Assembly: GCF_004114975.1 (NCBI RefSeq)
Contig: NZ_CP030051.1
Location: 4,650,001 to 4,714,000, forward strand
Origin: Bradyrhizobium guangdongense
GTDB taxonomy: Bacteria; Pseudomonadota; Alphaproteobacteria; Rhizobiales; Xanthobacteraceae
DNA: 64,000 bases
Reading direction: 5' to 3'
Below, piece by piece: positions 1 to 9,230 of this stretch. The notes below the pieces were generated by a model, which worked only from the letters and a program-made list of their open reading frames with translations, was not told the origin of the DNA and made no database searches. A program made the translations under genes and the position numbers. Positions within the stretch are counted from its first letter, which is position 1. Every line of letters starts with the position of its first letter.

Positions 1-329
1 ATGCCGCCGCGCCTCGCCGAGGCGGGGATGTTGCACGATGTCATCATGCCCGACTCGCGGCTGTCTCCCCAACAGCCGCGCCACCTCAGCGCTCTCCATC
101 CGCCGCTCCCCCGTGAAATCCCACCGATATACGCAAGCTGTTGCCAAGGCCAGCACCAGCGCCTCGCCGCTCGCGCCGCGTGTAACCCCAGCCGTCAGCT
201 CTCGCAGAAGTGGCCGGAGCAAGATGCACGCAAACTGTTTCGCACGCTGCGGTCGGTTGTCTCATAGGCTCGAGAGGTCCACGATTCTGAATCGACGCCG
301 GGAATGAGCGCTTGTGTGGCCTATTTCAT
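1..329. other. Left edge, no confident gene
   Basis: No convincing gene is seen here. The rightward open frames have no plausible Shine-Dalgarno site and low-complexity translations. One leftward frame starts with ATG at position 99 behind a GGGAG-like sequence and runs off the left edge (begins MESAEVARLLGRQP). It could be the 5' part of a gene, but 33 residues are too few to judge. Confidence 0.3.
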
Positions 330-440
330 ATGCAAGGCAATCTGGAGCAACCAGGCTACCGGCGTGGCTACCTGATTGCGAGCCTGACGATCGCGATCGC
401 TCTCGTCGTCGAAATCATTGTCGTTGCCGTAGTGGCGTAG
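330..440 (+). CDS. Possible 36-residue single-pass membrane peptide
   Basis: This short frame encodes a basic, hydrophilic N-terminus (MQGNLEQPGYRRGY) followed by an unbroken hydrophobic stretch of about 20 residues up to the stop. That is the layout of a single-pass inner-membrane microprotein. No strong Shine-Dalgarno sequence is visible and no family is recognised. It lies 42 bases upstream of another small membrane protein on the same strand, so both may be on one transcript. Chance hydrophobicity in GC-rich DNA is the main alternative. Confidence 0.35.
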   Translation: MQGNLEQPGYRRGYLIASLTIAIALVVEIIVVAVVA

Positions 441-482
441 ATTCTCACACTCTTATTTTTTTCATTGTTGAAAGCACCTTAC

Positions 483-833
483 ATGAGCGAACTCGGAAGC
501 AGGGCCAAGCCCTCGATTAAGCCCACGGTCAAGTTCGGGGCCAATCCTTCACAGCAAACCGAAAAATATCCGCGGCCGACGCTTGCGCTTGCGCTGCTGA
601 TGGCGGCGGTAGTTGCATGCGGCTTGCACGCACTATTCATTTCAGGACCCGCTACGCGCGTGGCTGCCGAAGAGCAGCACGAGCGGACCATTGCCGAGGA
701 GAATCGCGAGGTCTGTGGCCGGCTCGGCATCAGTCCGGACACCGCCCAGTTCACGATCTGTAGCGGCGAACTGGCAGTCGTCCGCCGGCGACAGACCGAC
801 CGCGACGAAGCGGCCGCCATGGGCGTTCTGTAG
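483..833 (+). CDS. Small membrane-anchored hypothetical protein
   Basis: A 116-residue protein of unknown function. Residues 1-34 are polar and basic. Residues about 35-57 form one hydrophobic helix (LALALLMAAVVACGLHALFI), and the remainder is hydrophilic and probably periplasmic, with two cysteines about 15 residues apart (EVCGRLG and TICSGE). The ATG at 483 is preferred over an in-frame TTG at 465 because it is the only ATG before the membrane segment, although no strong Shine-Dalgarno site precedes it. No domain was recognised. Confidence 0.65.
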   Translation: MSELGSRAKPSIKPTVKFGANPSQQTEKYPRPTLALALLMAAVVACGLHALFISGPATRVAAEEQHERTIAEENREVCGRLGISPDTAQFTICSGELAVVRRRQTDRDEAAAMGVL

Positions 834-978
834 CGCTCCTCGCAGCGATCCAATGCAGCCTCCCCCGGGTCCGGACGGCCGCGTCAGGTGTGCAGCGGTT
901 TACCGAGAAGATCATGGTCAAAGCTGCGGCGCGATGATGATTCATCTGAATCTCATCGCGCTTCGGCGCTTCTGCCCG

Positions 979-1440
979 TCAGTAGCAGCGCATGATGTTG
1001 ACGGTGTGCTCGCCGCCGCCACGGCCAGGCACCGTCACCTGCTCGGTCGGGCAGCTCGACACGTAGGGACGGTCGGACGGCACAACCTTCGGCGGGAAGC
1101 GATGCGCCCAATCCCAGGGAACGTCATAGGTGTAAGTATAGCGAACGTCGCTGGTGACGGGCTGCCCGGCATCAACGAACGGCTCGCTATAGTTCGCGCC
1201 GTCGTAGAAGAACCCGCCGCCACCCGGCCAATAGACCCAGGGATTGTTGAAGCGATTGCCGTGGCCGCGGAATCGCCCGCCCGGCGCCATCGGCGGGCGT
1301 GCGGCAGCCGGGGGCGCGGCTGCAGTCGCTATGCCTGGCGGCGCGGCGCCACCCGGTCGGGCAAAACCGTCTGTGGCTATAAGGAGCAGCGCGGCTGCGC
1401 TGAGTGAGGCGAGCAACGCCCCATATGATCTGGACATCAT
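979..1440 (-). CDS. Secreted hypothetical protein, Pro/Gly-rich
   Basis: A 153-residue exported protein of unknown function. The start at 1440 (tandem MM) gives a classic signal peptide: MMSRSYG, a hydrophobic core, then an Ala-rich cleavage region near residue 26. A longer frame from 1506 would put about 22 charged residues before the signal and is rejected. The mature part begins with an Ala/Pro/Gly linker, then a Tyr/Trp/Gly region (WVYWPGGGGFFYDG). Two cysteines near the C-terminus (SSCPTEQV and IMRCY) may form a disulphide. This is a typical Bradyrhizobium envelope protein with no named domain. Confidence 0.75.
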   Translation of the reverse strand: MMSRSYGALLASLSAAALLLIATDGFARPGGAAPPGIATAAAPPAAARPPMAPGGRFRGHGNRFNNPWVYWPGGGGFFYDGANYSEPFVDAGQPVTSDVRYTYTYDVPWDWAHRFPPKVVPSDRPYVSSCPTEQVTVPGRGGGEHTVNIMRCY

Positions 1441-1727
1441 GATACGCACCAACTCGTTGGCTTCGCGAATAGCGGCTCCCCACCGCACGCTAGGCCGCCC
1501 TGTCATCCCCCCGCAAACGTATAATTAATTATTGGTTAAGGCACGGGTCTCGCGAGGAACGGGGGTGCGGCAGAACGCCCGAAAATCCCGCCGGATTTCA
1601 GGCACTTCGTTCCCGGGAACGCCGCTTCATAACCTCTTGATCGGAGTTGATTGCACTGCACCCAATAGGTCCGGAACGCTCCCCCATTGCGGTCGTTGGC
1701 CCCGGCAAGAAGCAAGGAGCATCTCGC

Positions 1728-2009
1728 ATGCAGAACACGTCAAAACTTCTCGGCCTGATCACGGCATCTCTCGTTGCGGGCACCACGGCCGCTTCGGCGC
1801 AAGGCTATGACTGGAACGGCCCGCGCATGGGCTGGGACCGCACCGCGCCCGCCTACGAACCGGTTCAACCGCGAGCGTACTATCCTGACGTTGCGGGTCC
1901 GTACGGCTTGTACAACGGCACCAACCATCCGACGCCGAGCTCGACGCAGGGCGATGTGGGACCTGAGGGCAATAACAACGGCACGCTGACCGGCGGCTAT
2001 CGCTGGTAA
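1728..2009 (+). CDS. Small secreted hypothetical protein
   Basis: A 93-residue exported protein. The start at 1728 follows AAGGAG at 1714-1719 and gives a signal peptide (MQNTSKLLGLITASLVAG) with likely cleavage after ASA at about residue 24. The mature part is rich in Tyr, Pro, Gly and Asn and ends GGYRW. It has no cysteine and no recognised catalytic motif. It is followed by a strong terminator, so it is probably monocistronic. The function is unknown; a surface or periplasmic structural role is a guess. Confidence 0.75.
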   Translation: MQNTSKLLGLITASLVAGTTAASAQGYDWNGPRMGWDRTAPAYEPVQPRAYYPDVAGPYGLYNGTNHPTPSSTQGDVGPEGNNNGTLTGGYRW

Positions 2010-2029
2010 AGCGGCGCGGCATGTCTTGG

Positions 2030-2068
2030 CGAGACCCGCGGCTTGATCTGGCCGCGGGTCTCGTCTTT
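2030..2068 (+). terminator. Rho-independent terminator
   Basis: A perfect 13-base stem: CGAGACCCGCGGC at 2030-2042 pairs with 2051-2063 across an 8-base loop, and TCTTT follows. It lies 20 bases after the stop of the small secreted protein gene and separates it from the phosphatase-like gene. Confidence 0.85.
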
Positions 2069-2224
2069 GCGGGCTGCGCTTCGGCAATCGCAGAAGCACC
2101 GCCCGCCTCCCCGTCACTTCTGCATGCCGATCCCCTCTTGTAACAAAACCGTCATGCAGCAAAACTAAACGATTGCCGGGGCCGCGGTTCGGCGGCCAAG
2201 CCGCCTCACCGCTAGGAGATTTTG

Positions 2225-4090
2225 ATGCGACGTTCACTGGTGTTGCTGTCAGCCGGGCTGACAGTGCTGTCCACCGGACTTTTCAGCGACCTTGCCTCCG
2301 CCGAGAACAACACGCCCCGCAACCTGATCCTGTTCATTCCCGACGGGCTGCGCGCGCTGAAAATCACCCCCGACACCGCACCGGCCATGGCCGAGGTCCG
2401 CGACAAGGGCGTCAACTTCAAGAACTCGCATTCGCTGTTCCCGACTTTCACCATGGCCAATGGCTCGGCGATGTCGACCGGTCACTACCTCGGCGACACC
2501 GGCGTGTTCTCCAACACGATATGGACCAACTACACGTCGGTGCCCGCCGGAGACACCGTGGTCCCCTTCATCGAGAACGACGCCATGCTCGGTGACATCG
2601 ACGAGCATTTCAAGGGCGACTATCTCAACGAAGAGACCATCTTGAAGATGGCCCGCGACAAGGGCCTGAGCACGGCGACGATCGGCAAGGTCGGCCCGGC
2701 CTATCAGTTCGACCACACCGATCATCCGGACAAGCCCGGCCAGCACTCGGTCGTGATCGACGATTCCACCGGCGGCAAGAATGGCGTGGCGCTCTCGGAC
2801 GAGATGAAGGACGCGCTGACCAAGGCGGGCCTCCCCCTCGCGACGCCATCGCGCGGCGACAATGCCAAGGCGGGCGACGCCAAGACGCCCGGCACGACGG
2901 TCGCCAATGTGGCGCAGCAGGCCTATTTCGCCGACGTCGCCACCAAGGTGGTGCTGCCGATGTTCAAGGCGCGCAACAAGCCGTTCGTGCTGGTGTTCTG
3001 GTCGCGCGATCCCGACGGCACCCAGCATAACCAGGGCGACAGCCTCAACCAGATCCTGCCGGGCATCAACGGCCCGAGCACGATGGCGAGCATCAAGAAC
3101 GTCGACAACAATCTCGCCCAGATCCGCAAGGCGCTGGACGAGCTCGGCCTCGCCGCCAACACCAACATCATGATCCAGGCGGACCACGGCTTCTCGACCA
3201 TCTCCAAGGAAAGCAAGACCAGCCCGTCGGCCAAGATTAGCTATGACGACACGCCAAAGGACTTCCTGCCGATGGGGTTCGTCGCCCTCGATCTGGCCAA
3301 GGCGCTCGACCTGCCGCTGTTCGACCCCAACGACAAGAACGCGAAGGTCGAGGGTAACAAGCATCCGAAGGCCGGCAACGGCGTGCTCGGCAAGAATCCG
3401 GAGAAGCCCGACCTCGTCGTCGCCACCAACGGCGGTTCTGACCTGATCTACCTGCCAAACAAGGACAAGAAGCTGGCCGTCAGGACGATCAAGGCGCTGA
3501 TGGAGCAGGACTACGTCTCGGGCCTGTTCGTCGACGACTCCCTCGGCCGCATTCCCGGCACCCTGCCGCTGTCGAGCATCAACCTGCGCGGCAAGGCGGC
3601 GACGCCGACCCCGGCGATCGTCGTGAACTTCCGCTCCTATGCCAGCGAATGCGGCGAGGCGCCGACCAACTGCTCGGTGCAGGTGGCCGACACCGTGCTG
3701 CGCCAGGGCCAGGGGATGCATGGCAGCTTCAGCCGCGGCGACACCTACAACTTCATGGCCGCGATCGGGCCGGACTTCAAAGCCGGCTATGTCGACGAAC
3801 TGCCCGTCAGCAACGCCGACGTCGGCATGACCGCGGCCCGGCTTCTCGGTCTGCACGGCGCGCACAATGGCGGTCTGGTCGGCCGGGTGATGTCGGAGGC
3901 CCTGCCCAACGGCATCGTGCCGAAGGCGTTCAAGACGGTCGAGAAGTCGAAGCCGTCCGAGAACGGGCTGCAGACCGTGCTCAACCTGCAGCGCGTCGGC
4001 AGTCAGCGCTATTTCGACGCCGCCGGTTTCCCCGGCCGCACGCTGGGCCTCGAGCCGGAGGCCGGCAAACAAAAAACGGCGGGGAAATAA
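2225..4090 (+). CDS. Secreted alkaline-phosphatase-superfamily phosphodiesterase/pyrophosphatase
   Basis: A 621-residue periplasmic hydrolase of the type I phosphodiesterase/nucleotide pyrophosphatase branch of the alkaline phosphatase superfamily. The ATG at 2225 follows AGGAG at 2214-2218. A TTG one codon earlier is not needed. Residues 1-26 are a signal peptide. Two-metal-site features are visible: FIPDGLR with Asp40, the presumed nucleophile Thr in LFPTFTMANGS (residues 71-81), STGHYLGDTGVF, and ADHGFST near residue 319. Several Lys/Asn-rich insertions enlarge it beyond a minimal domain. The substrate (phosphodiester, nucleotide or phosphonate) cannot be read from the sequence. A terminator hairpin surrounds its stop codon. 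Confidence 0.88.
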   Translation: MRRSLVLLSAGLTVLSTGLFSDLASAENNTPRNLILFIPDGLRALKITPDTAPAMAEVRDKGVNFKNSHSLFPTFTMANGSAMSTGHYLGDTGVFSNTIWTNYTSVPAGDTVVPFIENDAMLGDIDEHFKGDYLNEETILKMARDKGLSTATIGKVGPAYQFDHTDHPDKPGQHSVVIDDSTGGKNGVALSDEMKDALTKAGLPLATPSRGDNAKAGDAKTPGTTVANVAQQAYFADVATKVVLPMFKARNKPFVLVFWSRDPDGTQHNQGDSLNQILPGINGPSTMASIKNVDNNLAQIRKALDELGLAANTNIMIQADHGFSTISKESKTSPSAKISYDDTPKDFLPMGFVALDLAKALDLPLFDPNDKNAKVEGNKHPKAGNGVLGKNPEKPDLVVATNGGSDLIYLPNKDKKLAVRTIKALMEQDYVSGLFVDDSLGRIPGTLPLSSINLRGKAATPTPAIVVNFRSYASECGEAPTNCSVQVADTVLRQGQGMHGSFSRGDTYNFMAAIGPDFKAGYVDELPVSNADVGMTAARLLGLHGAHNGGLVGRVMSEALPNGIVPKAFKTVEKSKPSENGLQTVLNLQRVGSQRYFDAAGFPGRTLGLEPEAGKQKTAGK

Positions 4091-4101
4091 CCCCGCCGTT
4101 T
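4074..4101 (+). terminator. Terminator whose loop contains the stop codon
   Basis: AAACGGCGGGG at 4074-4084 pairs perfectly with 4091-4101. The 6-base loop AAATAA contains the TAA stop of the phosphatase-like gene. A-rich DNA lies on the left and TTTCG on the right, so it can serve the rightward gene and also the convergent leftward gene at 4130. Confidence 0.8.
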
Positions 4102-4129
4102 CGTCGCATCCTCGAAGAGGCGCGAGAAA

Positions 4130-4702
4130 TCACATGCCGATGTCGAAGACATTCGGCAATTGACCCGCCAGAGGCAGCGCGGTGGCGCCCAGGAAGGTCG
4201 CCACCATCGCCATCAGGCGACGGTTGTTCTGGCGCTTGCCGCGCATCTGGCCGGCGATCCACTCCAGCATCTCGCTGTTGACCTTGGAGGCATAGGACGG
4301 CGCCCAGCTCTCGATGTCGGTCTCCTGCGCCAGCGCGACGCTGCGCGGCGGCACCTTCAGGCCCGAGGCGCTCGCGGCGTAATGAGCGACGGCCTTGGTC
4401 AGCAAATCGTCGAACCGACCGCCATCGGCGCGCTCGGTCGCGGCTTCGTTGATCTCGAACAGCGCCTCGGCCTCGGCGCGGCTGACCGGCTGGTCGTTGA
4501 CGGCCGTGGCGGTCAGGATGCGGGCGCACCAGGCGGCGTCATCGGCGTCGATAGAGCGGGAAAAGTGTACCCGGCCCCTGGTGGTCGGGCCTTCACCCGT
4601 GATCACGCCGTCGCGCACGATGGAGAGCGCATGAGCCGCGGTATCGCGGCAAGACGGTTCGAGGGACGATGACTCAACGGACTTCAGCAGTGCGGCAGAC
4701 AT
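4130..4702 (-). CDS. Conserved hypothetical protein with C-terminal hydrophobic segment
   Basis: A 190-residue protein of unknown function. The soluble N-terminal two thirds are acidic and rich in Ala and Glu (VSRAEAEALFEINEAATE). It ends with a basic patch (RGKRQNNRR) followed by a hydrophobic segment (LMAMVATFLGATALPLAG), so it may be tail-anchored with its bulk in the cytoplasm. The EF-hand-like wording around residues 75-85 is not a true calcium loop. It is convergent with the upstream phosphatase gene and shares its bidirectional terminator. No family was named with confidence. Confidence 0.75.
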   Translation of the reverse strand: MSAALLKSVESSSLEPSCRDTAAHALSIVRDGVITGEGPTTRGRVHFSRSIDADDAAWCARILTATAVNDQPVSRAEAEALFEINEAATERADGGRFDDLLTKAVAHYAASASGLKVPPRSVALAQETDIESWAPSYASKVNSEMLEWIAGQMRGKRQNNRRLMAMVATFLGATALPLAGQLPNVFDIGM

Positions 4703-5094
4703 AGTTCACTTCCAGATTTCTTCTGATCGCCAGCATTTTCATGCCGGCGTAAAGGGGTGGTTAACGATTCGATATGGGGGCTCGCGACTTTTCTCAATGG
4801 TTGCCGATTAGTCGCTGCGAGGACCGTTTCGGTTCCGCAGAGCGTCGGGCGGGCGTGATGCGGGTCATAAAAGGCATTATCGGGGCAATCGGGACCGTGA
4901 AGTCCCGGTGGAGACGTTTCGCCGCCCGCGCCGCCGTAACAAAAACGTGCTCGGAAATCGGCCCTTCAGAGGAGGAATTCACATTTTACTTCAAGCAGTT
5001 CAGTTGGCGTTCACTTGAGGCCGTCGAATGCCTATACTAGCCTGACGACCAGAACAATAATTCCCAAGCGAATTCAATGTGATGAGGTCAAACC
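4703..5094. other. Intergenic region between divergent genes
   Basis: No supported gene lies in these 392 bases. Open frames on both strands lack Shine-Dalgarno sites and have arbitrary composition. A small hairpin (CGGGAC at 4890-4895 with GTCCCG at 4902-4907) has no T tract. A -10-like TATACT at 5033-5038 lies 57 bases before the peroxiredoxin start, but no good -35 is at the right distance. The region presumably holds promoters for both flanking genes. Confidence 0.5.
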
Positions 5095-5754
5095 ATGACA
5101 CTTCCGATCGGCGCCACCGCCCCCGACTTCGAAGCCGAAACCACTGAAGGGAAGATCAAGTTCCATGACTGGATCGGCAACAGCTGGGCTCTCCTGTTTT
5201 CGCACCCGAAAGACTTCACGCCGGTTTGCACGACCGAGCTCGGCGCTCTCGCCAAGTTGAAGCCGGAGTTCGACAAGCGCGGCGTCAAGCTGATGGGCCT
5301 CTCTGTCGATCCGGTCGACCGTCATGCCAAATGGTCCGAAGACATCAAGGAGACGCAGGGCGCGGCCCCGAACTACCCGATGATCGGCGACACCGATTAC
5401 AACGTCTCGAAGTTGTACGGCATGCTGCCGGCCGCGGTTTCAGGTGATCCCCTCGTTCGCACGGCCGCGGACAACCAGACCGTCCGCAACGTGTTCATCA
5501 TCGGGCCGGACAAGAAGATCAAGCTGGTGCTGGTCTATCCGATGACCACGGGGCGGAACTTCCAGGAAATCCTGCGCGTCATCGACTCGCTCCAGCTCAC
5601 GGCCAAGCATCGCGTCGCGACGCCTTCCGACTGGAAGCCGGGTGAGGACGTCATCATCGCGGGCTCGGTTTCCAATGACGAGGCCAAGACGATCTACCCG
5701 CAGGGCTGGAAAGAGCCGAAGCCCTATATTCGGATCGTACCACAGCCGAAATAG
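5095..5754 (+). CDS. 1-Cys peroxiredoxin (Prx6 family)
   Basis: A 219-residue thiol peroxidase that reduces hydrogen peroxide and organic hydroperoxides in the cytoplasm. The thioredoxin-fold N-terminus carries the peroxidatic Cys45 in DFTPVCTTE with the preceding Pro and Thr of the active site. The C-terminal part from about residue 155 matches the 1-Cys Prx extension (TPSDWKPGEDVIIAGSV, IYPQGW). No resolving cysteine is seen, which fits the Prx6 type. The length is normal. The start at 5095 is the first ATG, 6 bases after GATGAGG. It appears monocistronic and is followed by a palindromic intergenic repeat. Confidence 0.95.
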   Translation: MTLPIGATAPDFEAETTEGKIKFHDWIGNSWALLFSHPKDFTPVCTTELGALAKLKPEFDKRGVKLMGLSVDPVDRHAKWSEDIKETQGAAPNYPMIGDTDYNVSKLYGMLPAAVSGDPLVRTAADNQTVRNVFIIGPDKKIKLVLVYPMTTGRNFQEILRVIDSLQLTAKHRVATPSDWKPGEDVIIAGSVSNDEAKTIYPQGWKEPKPYIRIVPQPK

Positions 5755-5759
5755 CCAAC

Positions 5760-5868
5760 TGTCATTCCGCGGCGGTCCACAGGACCGAACCCGGAATCTC
5801 GAGATCCCCCGGGTGCGCAATTGCGCACCTGAGGCCTGGTCGTTCGGACCGGCCCGGATGACGACCTT
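5760..5868. repeat. Palindromic intergenic repeat with GGTGCGCAATTGCGCACC core
   Basis: The space between the convergent peroxiredoxin and chemoreceptor genes holds an element with outer arms GTCATTCCG (from 5761) and CCCGGATGACG, and an 18-base perfect palindrome at 5812-5829. The same 16-base core (GTGCGCAATTGCGCAC) recurs at 33949-33964 in another convergent gap, so this is a dispersed REP-like element. It may fold and act as a transcription end. Confidence 0.75.
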
Positions 5869-5871
5869 GGA

Positions 5872-7602
5872 CTACGCCGCCTGCACGCGGTCGAGGAAGC
5901 TGTCGACCTCGGCCTTCAGGTGCAGGCTCTCGCCTGAGAGCGCCTGGGCGGAGGCGAACATCCGGCTCGACGTTTCGCCGGTCTCGCCCGCGCCCTCGGC
6001 CGCCTGACGGACATTGACGACGACGTCGGAGGTGCCGGAGGCCGCAGCACGAACGCTGGCCGCGATGTTGTGGGTGGCTGTCCGCTGCTGCTCGACCGCA
6101 GCCGAGATCGAGCTCGCAATGCCGCTGATGCGCTCGATGGTCTGGCTGATAGCTTTGATGGCGGCGACCGATTCCTCGGTGGCCAGCTGCATGCTCTCGA
6201 TCTGGTTCGATATCTCGTCGGTCGCCTTGGCGGTCTGACCGGCGAGCGTCTTGACCTCCTGGGCCACGACGGCGAAGCCGCGCCCTGCGTCGCCGGCGCG
6301 TGCGGCCTCGATGGTGGCGTTCAGCGCCAGCAAATTGGTCTGCTCAGCGATCGAGGTGATCAACTTGACGACGTCGCCGATGCGCGCGCCGGCTTCGGAC
6401 AGCTGTGCGATGCGCTGGTCGGTGGCCTCCGCCTGCTGCACCGCCTCGGCGGAGATCGCGTTGGATTCCTGCACGCGGCGGGTGATCTCGGAGATCGACT
6501 GCGACAACTCTTCGGAGGCTGCCGCCGCCGAACGGACGTGGTCGGAAGCCTGCTCGGACGCACCGGCCGATTTCGCCGACAGGTCGGCAGTGGAGCGCGC
6601 GGTATCGGTCAGTTGCCGCGCCACGCGCTCGAACTCGCCGGAGGAATGCAGCACCTTGTCGAGGATGACGCCGACGCTGCCGCGGAACTCGTCGACGAAG
6701 TTGCGCAAATCGGCTTTGCGTTGTTCGACGGCTGCGGCCGTAGCTGCGGCCTGCTCGCTGCGCAGGCGCGCCCGCTCCAGCGAATTGCTCTTGAATACCG
6801 CCACCGTGCGGGCGATCTCGCCAATCTCGTCGGCGCGGTCCTCGCAGTCGATCGCGACGTCGCTCTCGCCGTTGGCAAGTGCCGTCAACGAATGTGTGAC
6901 CGAGGTGAGCGGCCGGGTAACGCGGCGGACGACCAGCATGGTGAGCACCAGGACCAGCAACGCGGCGACGCCGGCCGCGACCGCCATGCTCGACATCGCC
7001 TGGGTCAGCATGCTCTCATACTGCGCCATCGGAATGCCGACATAGAGGATGCCCACGACCTTGCCGGCGGCATCGGCGATCGGGAAATAGGCGGTCATGA
7101 AGGACTTGCCGAACAGCGTCGCCGGGCCCTTGTAAGCTTCGCCGCGCCGCAGCACGGCTTGGGCCGGATGGTCGGCGGCAAGCTGGGTGCCGACGGCGCG
7201 GTCGCCGTTTTCTTTCTTGAGGTTGGTCGAGCGGCGGACAAACTGTCCGCTCGCATCGTCGAACACGAACAGGGTCGCGCTGCCTCCGACATAGGACGTC
7301 ACGCGGTCGACGATGGCGTGATCCCTGAAATCCGGCATCTTGGCGATCTCGGCGCGAGCCACCGTGCCATCCCGCATCGTGATCCTGGCGTCAGGAACGA
7401 TCTCGGCGAAGGCCAACGCCAGCGTGCGCAGATTGACCTCGATGTCGCGTAGCGCGCGCTCGTTGAAAGCCGAGGTGAGCGACCAATAGCCGGCGCCGAC
7501 CACCAGGGCAGTGTTCATCCCAATCAGCAGGACCGCGCAGAGGACGGCCTTGGTCCCCAGCCTGATCTGCGGCACCAATTTCGTCGTTAATAGTTTGGTC
7601 AT
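5872..7602 (-). CDS. Methyl-accepting chemotaxis protein with periplasmic Cache-type sensor
   Basis: A 576-residue transmembrane chemoreceptor that would signal to CheA/CheW. TM1 is at about residues 18-40 and TM2 at about 198-222 ([19 protein letters not shown]). Between them is a periplasmic single-Cache-like domain ([10 protein letters not shown]..., [25 protein letters not shown]). A HAMP linker follows, then the cytoplasmic coiled-coil hairpin with the conserved tip around 417-450 ([19 protein letters not shown]). No C-terminal CheR-tethering pentapeptide is present. The gene is alone, outside any che cluster, so its ligand cannot be inferred from context. Dicarboxylate or other small organic ligands are possible from the Cache type only. 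Confidence 0.95.
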   Translation of the reverse strand: MTKLLTTKLVPQIRLGTKAVLCAVLLIGMNTALVVGAGYWSLTSAFNERALRDIEVNLRTLALAFAEIVPDARITMRDGTVARAEIAKMPDFRDHAIVDRVTSYVGGSATLFVFDDASGQFVRRSTNLKKENGDRAVGTQLAADHPAQAVLRRGEAYKGPATLFGKSFMTAYFPIADAAGKVVGILYVGIPMAQYESMLTQAMSSMAVAAGVAALLVLVLTMLVVRRVTRPLTSVTHSLTALANGESDVAIDCEDRADEIGEIARTVAVFKSNSLERARLRSEQAAATAAAVEQRKADLRNFVDEFRGSVGVILDKVLHSSGEFERVARQLTDTARSTADLSAKSAGASEQASDHVRSAAAASEELSQSISEITRRVQESNAISAEAVQQAEATDQRIAQLSEAGARIGDVVKLITSIAEQTNLLALNATIEAARAGDAGRGFAVVAQEVKTLAGQTAKATDEISNQIESMQLATEESVAAIKAISQTIERISGIASSISAAVEQQRTATHNIAASVRAAASGTSDVVVNVRQAAEGAGETGETSSRMFASAQALSGESLHLKAEVDSFLDRVQAA

Positions 7603-7716
7603 AAATGCGCTGCTCCTGGAATCCCTGCATATTCATGCAATCCGCTTACGACCCCATTAACGCTGGTTCACAGCCCCTGCGCGGGGCGCTTTCCTAATCG
7701 TAAACGAGGATATTCC

Positions 7717-9162
7717 CTGATTCCGCCAAGCCCCCCGCCCGTCATCGTCTGGTTTCGCGAAGACCTCCGCCTGTCCGACCATCCTGCCCTCCACGCCGCC
7801 GCCGGATCCGGCGCGCCGGTGATCTGCCTCTATGTGCTGGACGACGCGGCCGGACGGGCTCCCGGCGGCGCCGCACGCTGGTGGCTGGCGCAGTCGCTGC
7901 GCGCGCTCGGTGCCGACATCGCAGCACGCGGCGGATCTCTGGTGCTGCGCAAGGGATCGGCAGCCAGGGTGATCCCGGAGGTAGCACGCGAAAGCCGCGC
8001 CAGCGTCGTCTACTGGAATGCGATCGCTCAGGCCCCGCATCAGGCCGCCGAGAAACAGCTCGAAGCCGCCCTGGCAAAGCTTGGCGTGGACTCGCGAAGT
8101 TTCCCCGGCGACTTGCTCGTGCAACCCTCGGCGATCCGCAACAAGGAAGGCCGCGGCCTGCGCGTGTTCACGCCGTTTTGGCGGCGGGTGCTGTCGCTCG
8201 GCGATCCACCCAAGCCGCTCCCCGCGCCGAAGGAACTTCGCCCCGGCCCGAAGTTGGGGAGCGATAGGCTGGAGACCTGGAAGCTCGAGCCGACCAGGCC
8301 GGACTGGGCGGGCGGCCTGCGCGAGACCTGGACACCCGGCGAAGCCTCGGGCCGTACACGCCTGCGCGACTTCCTCAAGCACACCGTGCGCGGCTATGCC
8401 AGCGACCGCGACCGCCCGGATCGCCGGGGGACCTCAGGCCTCTCGCCGCATCTGCGGTTCGGCGAGCTCAGCCCCCGCCAAGTCTTTCACGCCGCACGCT
8501 TTGCCGCGGACGATAACCCGGCGATCAGCTCCGGCGTCGACAAGTTCCTGAGCGAATTAGGCTGGCGCGAGTTCTGCCGCCACTTGTTCCACGACCATCC
8601 AGGGCTTGCCACCGAAAACCTGCAAACCAGCTTCAACGACTTCCCTTGGAGATCCGACGAGAAGGCGCTCGCCGCTTGGCAACGCGGCAGCACTGGCTAT
8701 CCGATCGTCGATGCCGGCCTGCGCGAGCTCTGGCACACCGGCGCGGTGCACAACCGGGTTCGGATGGTGGTCGCCTCGTTCCTGGTCAAGCACCTCCTGA
8801 TCGACTGGCGCGCTGGCGAAGCTTGGTTCTGGGACACGCTGGTCGACGCGGACGCCGGCAGCAATCCTGCCAATTGGCAATGGGTCGCAGGCTGCGGAGC
8901 GGACGCCGCGCCTTATTTCCGCGTGTTCAATCCGATGCTCCAGGGGCAGAAGTTCGACCCCGATGGCGCCTACGTCCGGCGCTGGGTACCGGAACTGAAG
9001 GACCTGCCGGCGAAGCTGATCCACCAGCCTTGGCAGGCAACGCCGATCGAGTTGACGAGCGCAGGCATCACGCTCGGCAAGACCTATCCGCAACCGATCG
9101 TCGACCATGTCGCGGGACGCGAGCGCGCGCTCGCCGCGTACGCGAATATCCGCAAAGGTTGA
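7717..9162 (+). CDS. phrB: Deoxyribodipyrimidine photolyase (class I CPD type)
   Basis: A light-driven flavoprotein that splits cyclobutane pyrimidine dimers. The N-terminal Rossmann strand ([17 protein letters not shown]) lies upstream of the first GTG (7819), so starting there would destroy the antenna domain. No ATG, GTG or TTG exists further upstream in this frame. CTG at 7717 is preceded by GAGGA at 7706-7710 and gives 481 residues, the normal family length. C-terminal FAD/DNA-binding motifs are intact ([40 protein letters not shown]). It is divergent from the chemoreceptor gene. A cryptochrome-like role is less likely given the full-length photolyase motifs. Confidence 0.92.
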   Translation: MIPPSPPPVIVWFREDLRLSDHPALHAAAGSGAPVICLYVLDDAAGRAPGGAARWWLAQSLRALGADIAARGGSLVLRKGSAARVIPEVARESRASVVYWNAIAQAPHQAAEKQLEAALAKLGVDSRSFPGDLLVQPSAIRNKEGRGLRVFTPFWRRVLSLGDPPKPLPAPKELRPGPKLGSDRLETWKLEPTRPDWAGGLRETWTPGEASGRTRLRDFLKHTVRGYASDRDRPDRRGTSGLSPHLRFGELSPRQVFHAARFAADDNPAISSGVDKFLSELGWREFCRHLFHDHPGLATENLQTSFNDFPWRSDEKALAAWQRGSTGYPIVDAGLRELWHTGAVHNRVRMVVASFLVKHLLIDWRAGEAWFWDTLVDADAGSNPANWQWVAGCGADAAPYFRVFNPMLQGQKFDPDGAYVRRWVPELKDLPAKLIHQPWQATPIELTSAGITLGKTYPQPIVDHVAGRERALAAYANIRKG

Positions 9163-9170
9163 GCGCGGCT

Positions 9171-9198
9171 TTGACACAATCATGAAACCCGCTATCGT
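9171..9198 (+). promoter_or_regulatory. Sigma70-type promoter for the H1-like gene
   Basis: TTGACA at 9171-9176 (perfect -35) and TATCGT at 9193-9198 (-10) are separated by 16 bases, 33 bases before the start codon of the lysine-rich protein. It begins immediately after the photolyase stop. Confidence 0.6.
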
Positions 9199-9230
9199 CA
9201 TCGCTCCATGCAAACCGTGGGGGACACGCT

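Noticed and set aside
2249..4072. A 607-codon open frame on the minus strand
   Set aside because: Antisense shadow of the alkaline-phosphatase-like gene; no Shine-Dalgarno site and arbitrary composition.
4774..5040. A possible 88-residue gene before the peroxiredoxin
   Set aside because: No ribosome-binding site, no recognisable composition, and the frame overlaps the likely promoter region.
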